Shown piece after piece: positions 1 to 5,372 of a stretch of DNA of 6,582 nt (position 1 is its first letter; each line of letters starts with the position of its first letter). The notes below the pieces were generated by a model. It made no database searches, was not told the DNA's origin, and worked only from the letters and a program-made list of their open reading frames with translations. Source of the stretch: Planctomycetaceae bacterium (GTDB lineage: Bacteria > Planctomycetota > Planctomycetia > Pirellulales > Pirellulaceae); the NCBI GenBank assembly GCA_007129635.1, contig SKVE01000050.1, forward strand, positions 1-6,582. The letters run 5' to 3'. Position numbers and translations under genes: made by a program.

Positions 1-1
1 C

Positions 2-1492
2 GACGGCGCCTTCGTTTCCGGCATCGTGTTCGAAGCCATGAATCATGCGGGCGGTTTGGATAAGGACCTGCTGGTCATCCTGAACGACAACAAAATGTCC
101 ATCTGTCCGCGAGTGGGAGGGCTGGCAAGCTACTTGGATCGGTTGCGCACGACGCCTTTCTACTCGGGGCTGAAGAACGAGGTCACGCGAATCCTGACGA
201 AGGTGCCGTTGCTGGGTGATCCGACCGAACGGTTTTTGGCGCAGTTGAAAGAAGGCATGAAAGCCGGTTTGCATGGCGGCATGCTGTTCGAAGAATTGGG
301 CTTTCGGTACCTGGGGCCGATCGACGGACACGATATCGCCATCCTCCGCAAGTACCTGCGGATGGTTCGCGAATTGAAAGGCCCGATCCTGCTGCATGTG
401 GTCAGCGAAAAAGGTCACGGTTACCAGCCGGCGGCGGAGGATCCTGTTTTTTTTCATACCCCTCCCGCACTGAACGGGAAATCGACAACGGCGTCGTCCA
501 GCAAGCCCAAGCGATCGTTTACCGAGGTCGCTCGGGATGCGATTCTGTGGCAGATGCAGCGTAACGATCGGGTTACGGTGATGACCGCTGCGATGTGCCA
601 GGGCAACAAGCTGGAACCGGTCCGGGACGAGTTCCCTGATCGCTTCTTCGACACGGGGATCAGCGAATCGCACACCGTCGCGTTCGCAGCGGGCCAGGCC
701 AAGGTCGGGCTACGGCCGATCGTCGACATCTACAGCACTTTCCTGCAACGCAGTTTCGATCAGATCTTTCAGGAAGTCGCCTTGCAGAATCTGCCCGTGA
801 CGTTTGCGCTGGACCGAGCCGGTTTGACCGGTCCGGACGGGCCGACGCACCATGGTGTTTTCGACGTAGGTTACCTGCGACTGTTTCCTCAGATGACCGT
901 GATGGCACCGGGCGATCCTTACGATCTGCACGCCATGCTCGAATTCAGCCTGGCTCACGATGGACCGTGCGCACTTCGCTACCCGAAGGCCGATACGGAA
1001 ACGATCCCCGGCGATCGACCATCCATCGAGTGGGGACAAGCCGAGGTGTGTCGCTGGGGCGCTGATGGGGTCATCTTGAGCTTCGGGGCGTTGTTGAACG
1101 ATTGCATTTGGGCTGCCGATCGCCTGCGTCGCGAGGGCTTGGATATCGGTGTCGTCAATGCTCGGTTCGTCAAACCATTGGATCGGGAAGTGATTCAGCG
1201 AGCGTTGCGCGAATGCTCGTTCGTGGTGACTGTCGAGGAAGCAGCGTTGGCCGCCGGGTTTGGCAGCGCCGTCCTGGAACTGGCATCCGATCTGGGACTC
1301 GATACCCGGCACCTGCGACGTTTGGGTATTCCCGATCGCTTTGTGGAACACGGGGAACGAGCCGAATTGCTCGCTGATCTGGGACTGGACGCCCAAGGCA
1401 TCGCACGTGCGTGCCGCGAACAATTCGAGCTGGTTACCGGAACCCAGCAAGCCAGCGGGCAGAAGCCGTTGACCACCCATGGCACTCAGTAA
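2..1492 (+). CDS. dxs: 1-deoxy-D-xylulose-5-phosphate synthase, 5'-truncated by the window edge
   Basis: This is the cytoplasmic thiamine-diphosphate enzyme that condenses pyruvate and glyceraldehyde 3-phosphate to DXP, the first step of the MEP isoprenoid pathway. The frame is open from base 2, so the GTG at 26 is not the true start: the bases before it encode DGAFVSGI, the end of the GDG cofactor motif. That motif closes at ILNDNKMSI. Further signatures are KGHGYQPAAEDPVFFH, FFDTGISESHTVAFAAG (catalytic Glu codon 665-667; usual form GIAEQHAV), IYSTFLQRSFDQ, DRAGLTGPDGPTHHGVFD, ALRYPKAD, and the C-terminal transketolase domain ending LGIPDRFVEHG...LLADLGLD. About 496 residues are visible; roughly 150 N-terminal residues lie outside, consistent with a normal 620-650 aa protein. 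It ends at TAA 1490-1492, followed at once by a hairpin. Identity is very secure. The Ser and Thr in GISESHT are a variant, not a loss of the catalytic Glu. Confidence 0.97.
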   Translation, partial: DGAFVSGIVFEAMNHAGGLDKDLLVILNDNKMSICPRVGGLASYLDRLRTTPFYSGLKNEVTRILTKVPLLGDPTERFLAQLKEGMKAGLHGGMLFEELGFRYLGPIDGHDIAILRKYLRMVRELKGPILLHVVSEKGHGYQPAAEDPVFFHTPPALNGKSTTASSSKPKRSFTEVARDAILWQMQRNDRVTVMTAAMCQGNKLEPVRDEFPDRFFDTGISESHTVAFAAGQAKVGLRPIVDIYSTFLQRSFDQIFQEVALQNLPVTFALDRAGLTGPDGPTHHGVFDVGYLRLFPQMTVMAPGDPYDLHAMLEFSLAHDGPCALRYPKADTETIPGDRPSIEWGQAEVCRWGADGVILSFGALLNDCIWAADRLRREGLDIGVVNARFVKPLDREVIQRALRECSFVVTVEEAALAAGFGSAVLELASDLGLDTRHLRRLGIPDRFVEHGERAELLADLGLDAQGIARACREQFELVTGTQQASGQKPLTTHGTQ

Positions 1493-1496
1493 ACAA

Positions 1497-1538
1497 GAAA
1501 TAAAAAAGCCCTCGACACAGGAGTCTGTGCCCAGGGCT
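1497..1538 (-). terminator. intrinsic terminator reading leftward
   Basis: The stem pairs AGCCCT (1507-1512) with AGGGCT (1533-1538). An inner stem pairs CACAG (1516-1520) with CTGTG (1525-1529) around loop GAGT, with 3x3 unpaired bases between the stems. The A-run at 1498-1507 becomes a T-tract (TTTTTTATTT) directly after the hairpin only on the minus strand. There is no T-tract on the plus side (TAAAGAG follows). So although it lies just after dxs, it is built to stop leftward transcripts. It could still act weakly on dxs mRNA. It would also shield dxs from antisense transcription. Confidence 0.72.
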
Positions 1539-1988
1539 AAAGAGATTTGATGGGAGAATCCGCCGGCCCGACTCCGCCAGTTGAATCGAGAATCGTCGTG
1601 CAACACCCGCTTAGGGCTCAGCTCGCGTCGTCAAAACGGCAAGCGCCGTGAGCGAACGTCGAGTGCAGAATCATGCGGGACGCATTCTCTTTCAACAAAC
1701 ATCCTCGGTACTCGCGACCTTGGCAAGGTACATCGAGGAGGACTCTCGCCGCTTGTAAATGGTAAACAAACGATCTCCTGCAAAGAGCCTGGCAGATGAC
1801 ATCCAAACCGCACAAGCTGGGTCAGCCGACGCCTTGGAGCCTTCCGCGTGATACAACCCAAACACGACCTTTTGAGAAGCAACCTAAGATGTTGCTCCTC
1901 GCGTCAAAAAGCCCGGTGGCACTTGCATCGTAGCCCTCCCGTGAACAGAATTGGTTGAGAATGAGGGAGCACAAACGAACGCCGTTCT
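1500..1988 (-). ncRNA. candidate structured non-coding RNA, unknown family
   Basis: No convincing protein gene lies in this 489-base stretch, yet the minus strand has a promoter-like pair at its upstream end (1995-2023) and an intrinsic terminator at its downstream end (1497-1538). Potential helices in between: GAAC/GTTC at 1977-1987, exactly at the predicted 5' end; a 10-pair hairpin with one mismatch at 1874-1900 (AGCAAC/GTTGCT core); a nested element at 1702-1739 (TCCTCG/CGAGGA enclosing ACCT/AGGT); ATGCG/CGCAT at 1673-1685; ACGGC/GCCGT at 1636-1649. I looked for tmRNA (T-loop, CCA end, tag frame), RNase P RNA, SRP RNA and 6S RNA signatures and could not match any. A 14-codon frame with a GGGAGG ribosome site (1928 down to 1884) lies inside. 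The alternative is a long untranslated region or decayed gene. Ends are estimates. Confidence 0.4.
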
Positions 1989-1994
1989 TCCAGT

Positions 1995-2023
1995 ATTATG
2001 CTCGGTCCGCTTCTGCGAGTCAA
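1995..2023 (-). promoter_or_regulatory. sigma-70-like promoter reading leftward
   Basis: On the minus strand TTGACT (2023-2018) is followed after exactly 17 bases by CATAAT (2000-1995). Each box has 5 of 6 matches to the housekeeping consensus. Transcription would begin near 1988 and run away from the kinase gene into the candidate RNA. An A/T tract (2029-2044) lies just upstream of the -35, where an UP element would sit. No protein gene is available downstream on this strand. Planctomycete promoters are poorly defined, so the match is suggestive only. Confidence 0.5.
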
Positions 2024-2028
2024 GCCTA

Positions 2029-2044
2029 TAAAAAAAAGAAAAAA
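2029..2044. promoter_or_regulatory. A-tract, possible UP element shared by divergent promoters
   Basis: Eight A (2030-2037), one G, then six A (2039-2044) stand out in an otherwise GC-rich region. Relative to the leftward promoter the tract covers about -41 to -57, the classic UP-element position bound by the RNA polymerase alpha C-terminal domain. It also lies about 10 bases upstream of the weak rightward -35 candidate at 2055. A curved-DNA or nucleoid-protein site is the alternative. Confidence 0.35.
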
Positions 2045-2054
2045 CGTCGGCCCA

Positions 2055-2083
2055 TTGTTCCGTCGCCGATCGCGTTGATAAAA
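2055..2083 (+). promoter_or_regulatory. weak candidate promoter for the kinase gene
   Basis: TTGTTC (2055-2060) and GATAAA (2077-2082) are 16 bases apart and match the sigma-70 consensus at 3 and 4 of 6 positions. The kinase gene needs a start in this interval because the DNA upstream is occupied by a divergent unit. The -10 candidate lies inside the palindrome 2074-2092. The match is weak and another sigma factor may be used. Confidence 0.25.
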
Positions 2084-2092
2084 CGGATCAAC
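2074..2092. promoter_or_regulatory. 19-bp palindrome, possible operator or leader hairpin
   Basis: GTTGAT (2074-2079) and ATCAAC (2087-2092) form a perfect 6+7+6 inverted repeat with spacer AAAACGG. As DNA it has the size of a repressor operator and covers the candidate -10 of the kinase gene. As RNA it can fold, and its right half can instead pair with TTGAT at 2097-2101. I cannot tell which form acts. Confidence 0.4.
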
Positions 2093-2096
2093 CTGT

Positions 2097-2115
2097 TTGA
2101 TTTCGGAGAAATCAA
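2097..2115 (+). promoter_or_regulatory. hairpin holding the kinase Shine-Dalgarno sequence
   Basis: TTGATTTC (2097-2104) and GAAATCAA (2108-2115) are perfect 8-bp inverted repeats around loop GGA (2105-2107). The ribosome site GGAG (2105-2108), ten bases before the ATG at 2119, is the loop plus the first pair of the 3' arm. Folding would limit ribosome access. The 5' arm can alternatively pair with ATCAA at 2087-2091, which would free the site. Confidence 0.45.
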
Positions 2116-2118
2116 CCC

Positions 2119-3045
2119 ATGATTCTAACCGCTGGCTTGACCCCGGCCTGGCAGCAGATCCTGCTGATCGATGGACTTCGCATCGGCCAGGTCAATCGTG
2201 CGAACGACGCCCTCTGGTGCGGTTCCGGGAAAGTGCTGAACGCAGGCATTGCCGCTCATCACCTGGGGGGCACCAGCCTGGTCCTGTCGACGATGGGCGG
2301 AGCAGCGTCGCGAGCCATCTCGGAAGAATTCCAGGCTATGAGCATCCCCTTTCGTTGGGTGCCGACGAAAGCTTCGACGCGAGTCTGTACGACGATTGTC
2401 GATCGCCAGGGCGGGACGATCACAGAATTGGTCGAAAACGGACGCGCGCTGGAATCGGAGGAACTGGACGAATTCTGCCGCGTGTTCGCGGCCGAAGCGG
2501 CCGGTGCCCAGGTCGTGGTACTGATGGGATCGTTGCCGACCGGAACGCCCGATTCCTACTACCGACGGCTGCTGGAACAAGTCGCTTGCCCGATGGTGCT
2601 GGATTTCCGTGGCGCTGGTCTGCTGTCCGTACTGGATTTACAACCGGCAGTGATCAAACCCAATCGTGAAGAACTGGCTCAGACACTCGGTCGTTGTTTA
2701 GACGATGATCGCGAGTTGGTCGACGCCATGCACGGATTGAACCAGCGTGGAGCCCGTGCGGTTGTGGTGACTCAGGGGCATGGGCCGGTTTGGGTGACGT
2801 TGCCGGGCGAGGCCTATCGATTGCATCCACTGGCGGTCGACCAGGTCGTCAATCCGATCGGTTCGGGGGATGCCATGGCGGCAGGAATCGCCTGGGCTTT
2901 CCGTGCCGGTCGCAACCCCGTCGATTCCGTTCGCTGGGGGATGGCCGCCGCCGCAGGAAACCTCCGCAAGCTACTCCCGTGCCGCCTGGATCCGCACCAG
3001 GTGAACAACGACGCCCGTTCGATTCGCGTGGATCGGATCGCTTGA
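2119..3045 (+). CDS. PfkB-family sugar-phosphate kinase, 1-phosphofructokinase/tagatose-6-phosphate kinase type
   Basis: This 308-residue ribokinase-fold protein is the usual size for the FruK/LacC/PfkB branch, cytoplasmic enzymes that phosphorylate fructose-1-P, tagatose-6-P or fructose-6-P with ATP. In order it shows GSGKVLNAG (35-43, in place of GGKGxNxA), TELVENG (102-108), VVLMGSLPTGTP (133-144; family VxxSGSLPpGxp), LDFRGAGL (161-168), VIKPNREEL (178-186), VVVTQGHGP (215-223) and NPIGSGDAMAAG (245-256), where Asp251 is the predicted catalytic base of the GxGD anion hole. The N-terminus is odd: the family TLNPAxD, whose Asp binds substrate, reads GLTPAWQQ here. The ATP and catalytic half is therefore intact while the sugar-binding half has diverged, so no substrate or symbol is assigned. 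The ATG at 2119 has GGAG 10 bases upstream. It stands alone, convergent with the downstream operon. Kinase family is sure; substrate is unknown. Confidence 0.9.
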   Translation: MILTAGLTPAWQQILLIDGLRIGQVNRANDALWCGSGKVLNAGIAAHHLGGTSLVLSTMGGAASRAISEEFQAMSIPFRWVPTKASTRVCTTIVDRQGGTITELVENGRALESEELDEFCRVFAAEAAGAQVVVLMGSLPTGTPDSYYRRLLEQVACPMVLDFRGAGLLSVLDLQPAVIKPNREELAQTLGRCLDDDRELVDAMHGLNQRGARAVVVTQGHGPVWVTLPGEAYRLHPLAVDQVVNPIGSGDAMAAGIAWAFRAGRNPVDSVRWGMAAAAGNLRKLLPCRLDPHQVNNDARSIRVDRIA

Positions 3046-3081
3046 TCGAACCGCCGGGAACGGTGGCCGTGTCGCGCGATC
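3044..3081. terminator. possible hairpin between convergent genes
   Basis: CCGCCG (3051-3056) pairs with CGGTGG (3061-3066), with one G-T pair, around a GGAA tetraloop of the GNRA type. An outer GATCG/CGATC pair (3044-3048, 3077-3081) may extend it. It fills the 47-base gap between the stop codons of the kinase and the leftward operon. There is no T-tract on either side, so intrinsic termination is uncertain. Confidence 0.3.
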
Positions 3082-3092
3082 CTGGCGCAAGG

Positions 3093-3743
3093 TCAAAAGT
3101 TCAAGACGGTTTTTTCGGGGTAGTCGCCTCGCCGTCCTCGGACAACCGAGCCCAGTTTGCCACGGTCCATCGCGTCGGATCCTAGCATCTTCCAATGAAT
3201 GCTGCCGCTGGCATCGGTCAGCGTCAGTTCCTGCGTCTGGGCATCGTAGCGGATCGTCATGAAGATCTCGTACAGCACATGGACCAGCAGCGGGACACGA
3301 ATTTCGTCGTAGAAGTGCAGCTCGAGTGTTTCACCAGCCTGAAGCGCATCCAACGACACCGGGGTCTTTCCCTCCAATTCGTTCACGATTCCGACGGCCC
3401 GCACCCACAGCCGATCGGCATCCTGCTCGTCCCGTCGGAATCGGATCGCTTCGAAACGGATCTCGACTCCCTGATCGTTAGGCGTTCCGCGCAAGGTGTT
3501 GATGCCCATCGCGGTGGTGGTCTGATCCTCGCCGGTGAAAAGGAAGAACGTCGGGATGTCACCTTCGGCGTCTTCGAGCACGAACGTGACCATCTTTTTG
3601 TCATCCGCAAAAAGGGGCCGGTCGGGCTGAATATCGTCCAGGATCGCTTGCGGAGGTGTGGTGTCGACCGGCCGCGAAGACAACCAAGCCAGCGCACCAG
3701 CAGCCACCATCAGCAGTAGGATCAAGAGCACAAGGCGGCGCAT
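3093..3743 (-). CDS. membrane-anchored or secreted protein of unknown function
   Basis: I do not recognise this 216-residue protein. It starts MRR followed by a leucine/alanine-rich hydrophobic stretch (about residues 4-20), then SSRPVDTTPP, which looks like a signal anchor or uncleaved signal peptide. No lipobox cysteine is seen. The remaining ~190 residues are mixed and rich in short beta-like segments (MVTFVLED, VEIRFEAIRFRR, LELHFYDEIRVPLLVHVLYEIFM, IHWKM), probably outside the cytoplasmic membrane. I chose the ATG at 3741-3743 because the frame upstream of it is antisense-like sequence over the sigma gene, and this ATG follows the sigma stop codon by only two bases. Translation is probably coupled and the product belongs to the operon. 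It lacks an N-terminal cytoplasmic domain, so it does not look like a classical anti-sigma factor. It could be a cell-envelope or stress protein. Confidence 0.82.
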   Translation of the reverse strand: MRRLVLLILLLMVAAGALAWLSSRPVDTTPPQAILDDIQPDRPLFADDKKMVTFVLEDAEGDIPTFFLFTGEDQTTTAMGINTLRGTPNDQGVEIRFEAIRFRRDEQDADRLWVRAVGIVNELEGKTPVSLDALQAGETLELHFYDEIRVPLLVHVLYEIFMTIRYDAQTQELTLTDASGSIHWKMLGSDAMDRGKLGSVVRGRRGDYPEKTVLNF

Positions 3744-3745
3744 GG

Positions 3746-4786
3746 TCAGACGGCTTCTTCCCAGGCCACCACCGCTGAGTTGTCGACGGCCGTTCGCGCC
3801 ATCTTTTGCAAGGCACGCATCTGCAGTTGGCGTACCCGTTCCTTGCTGACGCCCATCCGGCGGCCGATCTCTTCGTAGGTCTGCGGCTTCTGATGATCGC
3901 CCAGACCGAAACGAACTTCGATCACCGCCCGCTCGCGATCGGTCAAGCAAGGCATCAATTCGAGCACTGCTAGTTTGGCGACATGGACCCGTTCGTCGTC
4001 CCGAATCGCCCCCCCGTCGTCTCGATCCAGTTCCTCCGCTGCTTCCTCTCCACCTGAAACAAATCGCTCGCGCCGTCGCGACTCCGCTTGGATCCGCTGC
4101 AAAAGCTGCCGGCGGATCGCATGGTGCGCGTACGTGCTGAAGCGGTTGCCTCGAGCATAATCGAACAGCACGACAGCCCGCATCAACGCCACATTGCCCT
4201 CGGCGACGTATTCGTGGAATTCATCCGAGTCCGCGCCGGCGAAGCGTTTCGCCAAAGAGAACACCAAACGCAAATTGGCCTCGACAATCATGTTCCTGAC
4301 CTGCTCGGCCTCTTCGATCCAACGCTCGAATTGTCGCATATCGGCTTGGTCGGGAGCCAGGACGTCCAGGCGAGCCTGGATCTCCTTCGCAGCGTGCTTC
4401 AAACCATTCATACGACGGAACAGTTGTCCTTCCTCCTCGCGGTTCAGCAAAGGCGTGCGGTACAGTTCCGCCACGTAGGCGGGCAACTCTTTCGTCGGTG
4501 ATTGGGACGACGATTTCGTCTGCTGCCTGCGGACCGGATGACGCAGCTCGCGATGAAACGAAGGTCGGTCGAAGTCCGGATGGTGGATGTAGGAAATCTC
4601 CATCTGCTTGATCCAGCCAGCTCGCTCCAACTCGTACCGATGAGGACGAGCGGCGGCGCAACAGCGATTGGTCGAGCCGTGCAAGCCGGGGCGCTGGTAC
4701 CGGCCGTGATCGCTCCAAACCCCAACGATCTCAGGATGCGTATCGGTTCTTTCCTGTAGCATGTTCGCTGCTGCTGTGGCGACCAT
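3746..4786 (-). CDS. sigma-70-family RNA polymerase sigma factor without domain 3
   Basis: This 346-residue transcription initiation factor binds core RNA polymerase and selects promoters. Region 1.2 is at 100-126 (ELPAYVAELYRTPLLNREEEG). Region 2 is at 164-233, with VEANLRLVFSLAKRF, EYVAEGNVALMRAVVLFDY and GNRFSTYAHHAIRRQ. Region 4 is at 275-333, with MPCLTDRERAVIEVRFGLG and the helix-turn-helix YEEIGRRMGVSKERVRQL. Only about 40 mostly charged residues (234-274) separate regions 2 and 4, so domain 3 is absent or vestigial. In region 2.3/2.4 the YATWWIRQ of group 1 sigmas reads YAHHAIRR, losing both promoter-melting Trp residues; an alternative factor is likely. The ATG at 4784-4786 is chosen because GGAGG (minus 4800-4796) lies 9 bases upstream. 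A later ATG (4601-4603, MEISYIHH) has no clear ribosome site. The first 61 residues, with a Cys-Cys pair, match nothing I know. Confidence 0.93.
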   Translation of the reverse strand: MVATAAANMLQERTDTHPEIVGVWSDHGRYQRPGLHGSTNRCCAAARPHRYELERAGWIKQMEISYIHHPDFDRPSFHRELRHPVRRQQTKSSSQSPTKELPAYVAELYRTPLLNREEEGQLFRRMNGLKHAAKEIQARLDVLAPDQADMRQFERWIEEAEQVRNMIVEANLRLVFSLAKRFAGADSDEFHEYVAEGNVALMRAVVLFDYARGNRFSTYAHHAIRRQLLQRIQAESRRRERFVSGGEEAAEELDRDDGGAIRDDERVHVAKLAVLELMPCLTDRERAVIEVRFGLGDHQKPQTYEEIGRRMGVSKERVRQLQMRALQKMARTAVDNSAVVAWEEAV

Positions 4787-4789
4787 TGT

Positions 4790-5155
4790 TTACCCCCTCC
4801 TCGTGACAGACGCTCGAAACCCCACGCCTTGCAGCGCGGGCAACGGACCTCGGTGAAAACCCTGCGGATGGACTAATCGTGCCATCGACCTGCTCAAACG
4901 ATCCGCGACGCGGAAACCGCAGCGGCAGTACTCGTGGTCCGTATCGTCCACGCGAACCTGGCGGTCGTCCTGGGTCGTGATCAGCCCCCGACAACGAAGC
5001 AGCGAACGGGTCGTCTCTCGCTGCTTGTCAAATTCCAGACGAACAAGATCAATTCGGGTTCCATATCGAGTCAACTGGAAAAGCAAACGACGCTCCAAGG
5101 CCTGCAAATCCTGCTCGGCCAAATCCCCAGTTCGATCTATAATCTGAACCCGCAT
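4790..5155 (-). CDS. HPF/RaiA-like (S30AE) ribosome-associated protein
   Basis: This 121-residue protein fits the small hibernation-factor fold beta-alpha-beta-beta-beta-alpha: MRVQIIDR, then helix DLQALERRLLFQLTRYG, strand IDLVRLEFDK, strands LLRCRGLITTQ and QVRVDD, and helix FRVADRLSRSMARLV. The RRL-F-L-RY--RI--V-L pattern and the ADRL-R end are typical of HPF/RaiA-type proteins, which sit on the small ribosomal subunit and silence translation in resting cells. Assignment is by pattern, not alignment. About 20 extra residues follow the fold. The ATG at 5153-5155 is preferred over the upstream GTG (5219-5221) because AGGGA lies just before it and the fold begins there. Its TAA stop lies 3 bases before the sigma ATG, and the sigma ribosome site is inside its last codons, so the two are probably translationally coupled. 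It is first gene of the operon. Confidence 0.72.
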   Translation of the reverse strand: MRVQIIDRTGDLAEQDLQALERRLLFQLTRYGTRIDLVRLEFDKQRETTRSLLRCRGLITTQDDRQVRVDDTDHEYCRCGFRVADRLSRSMARLVHPQGFHRGPLPALQGVGFRASVTRRG

Positions 5156-5372
5156 TTTCCCTGCTTCCTCGATCCTGCTTGATCTCCTCGATGCTCTGCC
5201 TATCCTACGCAATGAGTTCACAAATCGACTAATAGAAAATATTGTAAATATTCATAGAAAATATCGAAGTGTCTACAGGCAGAAAGAATGCCCTAAGTAC
5301 TTTGCAGGCAATACTTTACTATTTTTAGATCGGAAAGTTGTTTTAATTCTTCGCGCCGACGAACCGAGGTTT
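5156..5372 (-). promoter_or_regulatory. AT-rich control region of the HPF-like/sigma operon with phased repeats
   Basis: The 217 bases between the LOG-family stop and the HPF-like start are the most AT-rich in the window around 5221-5350. ATAGAAAATAT occurs twice (5232-5242 and 5254-5264) with a 22-bp period, about two helical turns, and AATATT-GTA-AATATT lies between them. On the minus strand TACAAT (minus 5248-5243) is a possible -10 without a good -35. The operon promoter is expected here. The LOG gene ends at TAG 5373-5375, and only a weak TTCG/CGAA hairpin follows it. Confidence 0.45.
5232..5264. repeat. 11-bp direct repeat ATAGAAAATAT, 22-bp phasing
   Basis: Two exact copies begin at 5232 and 5254. 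Each carries an AAAA tract (5236-5239 and 5258-5261) on the same helical face. The spacing suits a dimeric or paired DNA-binding protein or intrinsic bending upstream of the leftward operon. The repeat itself is certain; its function is inferred. Confidence 0.5.

Noticed and set aside
710..1606. 298-codon open frame on the minus strand over dxs
   Set aside because: It is antisense to a certain gene, shows no family motifs, and the leftward terminator at 1497-1538 lies inside it. It is a shadow of the dxs codon pattern.
1581..1882. Short frames on both strands in the dxs-kinase gap (72, 65 and 83 codons)
   Set aside because: No ribosome sites, low-complexity Arg/Ser-rich or Cys-rich translations, and no recognisable fold; overlapping frames on both strands suggest chance.
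1735..1975. Possible RNase P RNA on the plus strand (GAGGAGGACTC and ACAGAATTGG resemble conserved blocks)
   Set aside because: Neither block matches the conserved core (GAGGAAAGTCC, ACAGAAC-GGCTTA) well enough, and no terminator follows on the plus strand.
3195..3719. 174-codon plus-strand frame
   Set aside because: It lies opposite the membrane-anchored protein gene, which has a start coupled to the sigma gene and a clear signal anchor. The plus frame shows no motifs.
3744..3950. N-terminal extension of the membrane-protein frame up to 3950
   Set aside because: It is out of frame over the sigma-factor region 4 codons, Arg/Ser/Gly-rich and without a ribosome site. The hydrophobic anchor begins right at the ATG 3741-3743.
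5156..5221. Upstream GTG start (5219-5221) for the HPF-like protein
   Set aside because: It would add 22 residues before the first strand of the fold, while the ATG at 5153-5155 has an AGGGA ribosome site just upstream.
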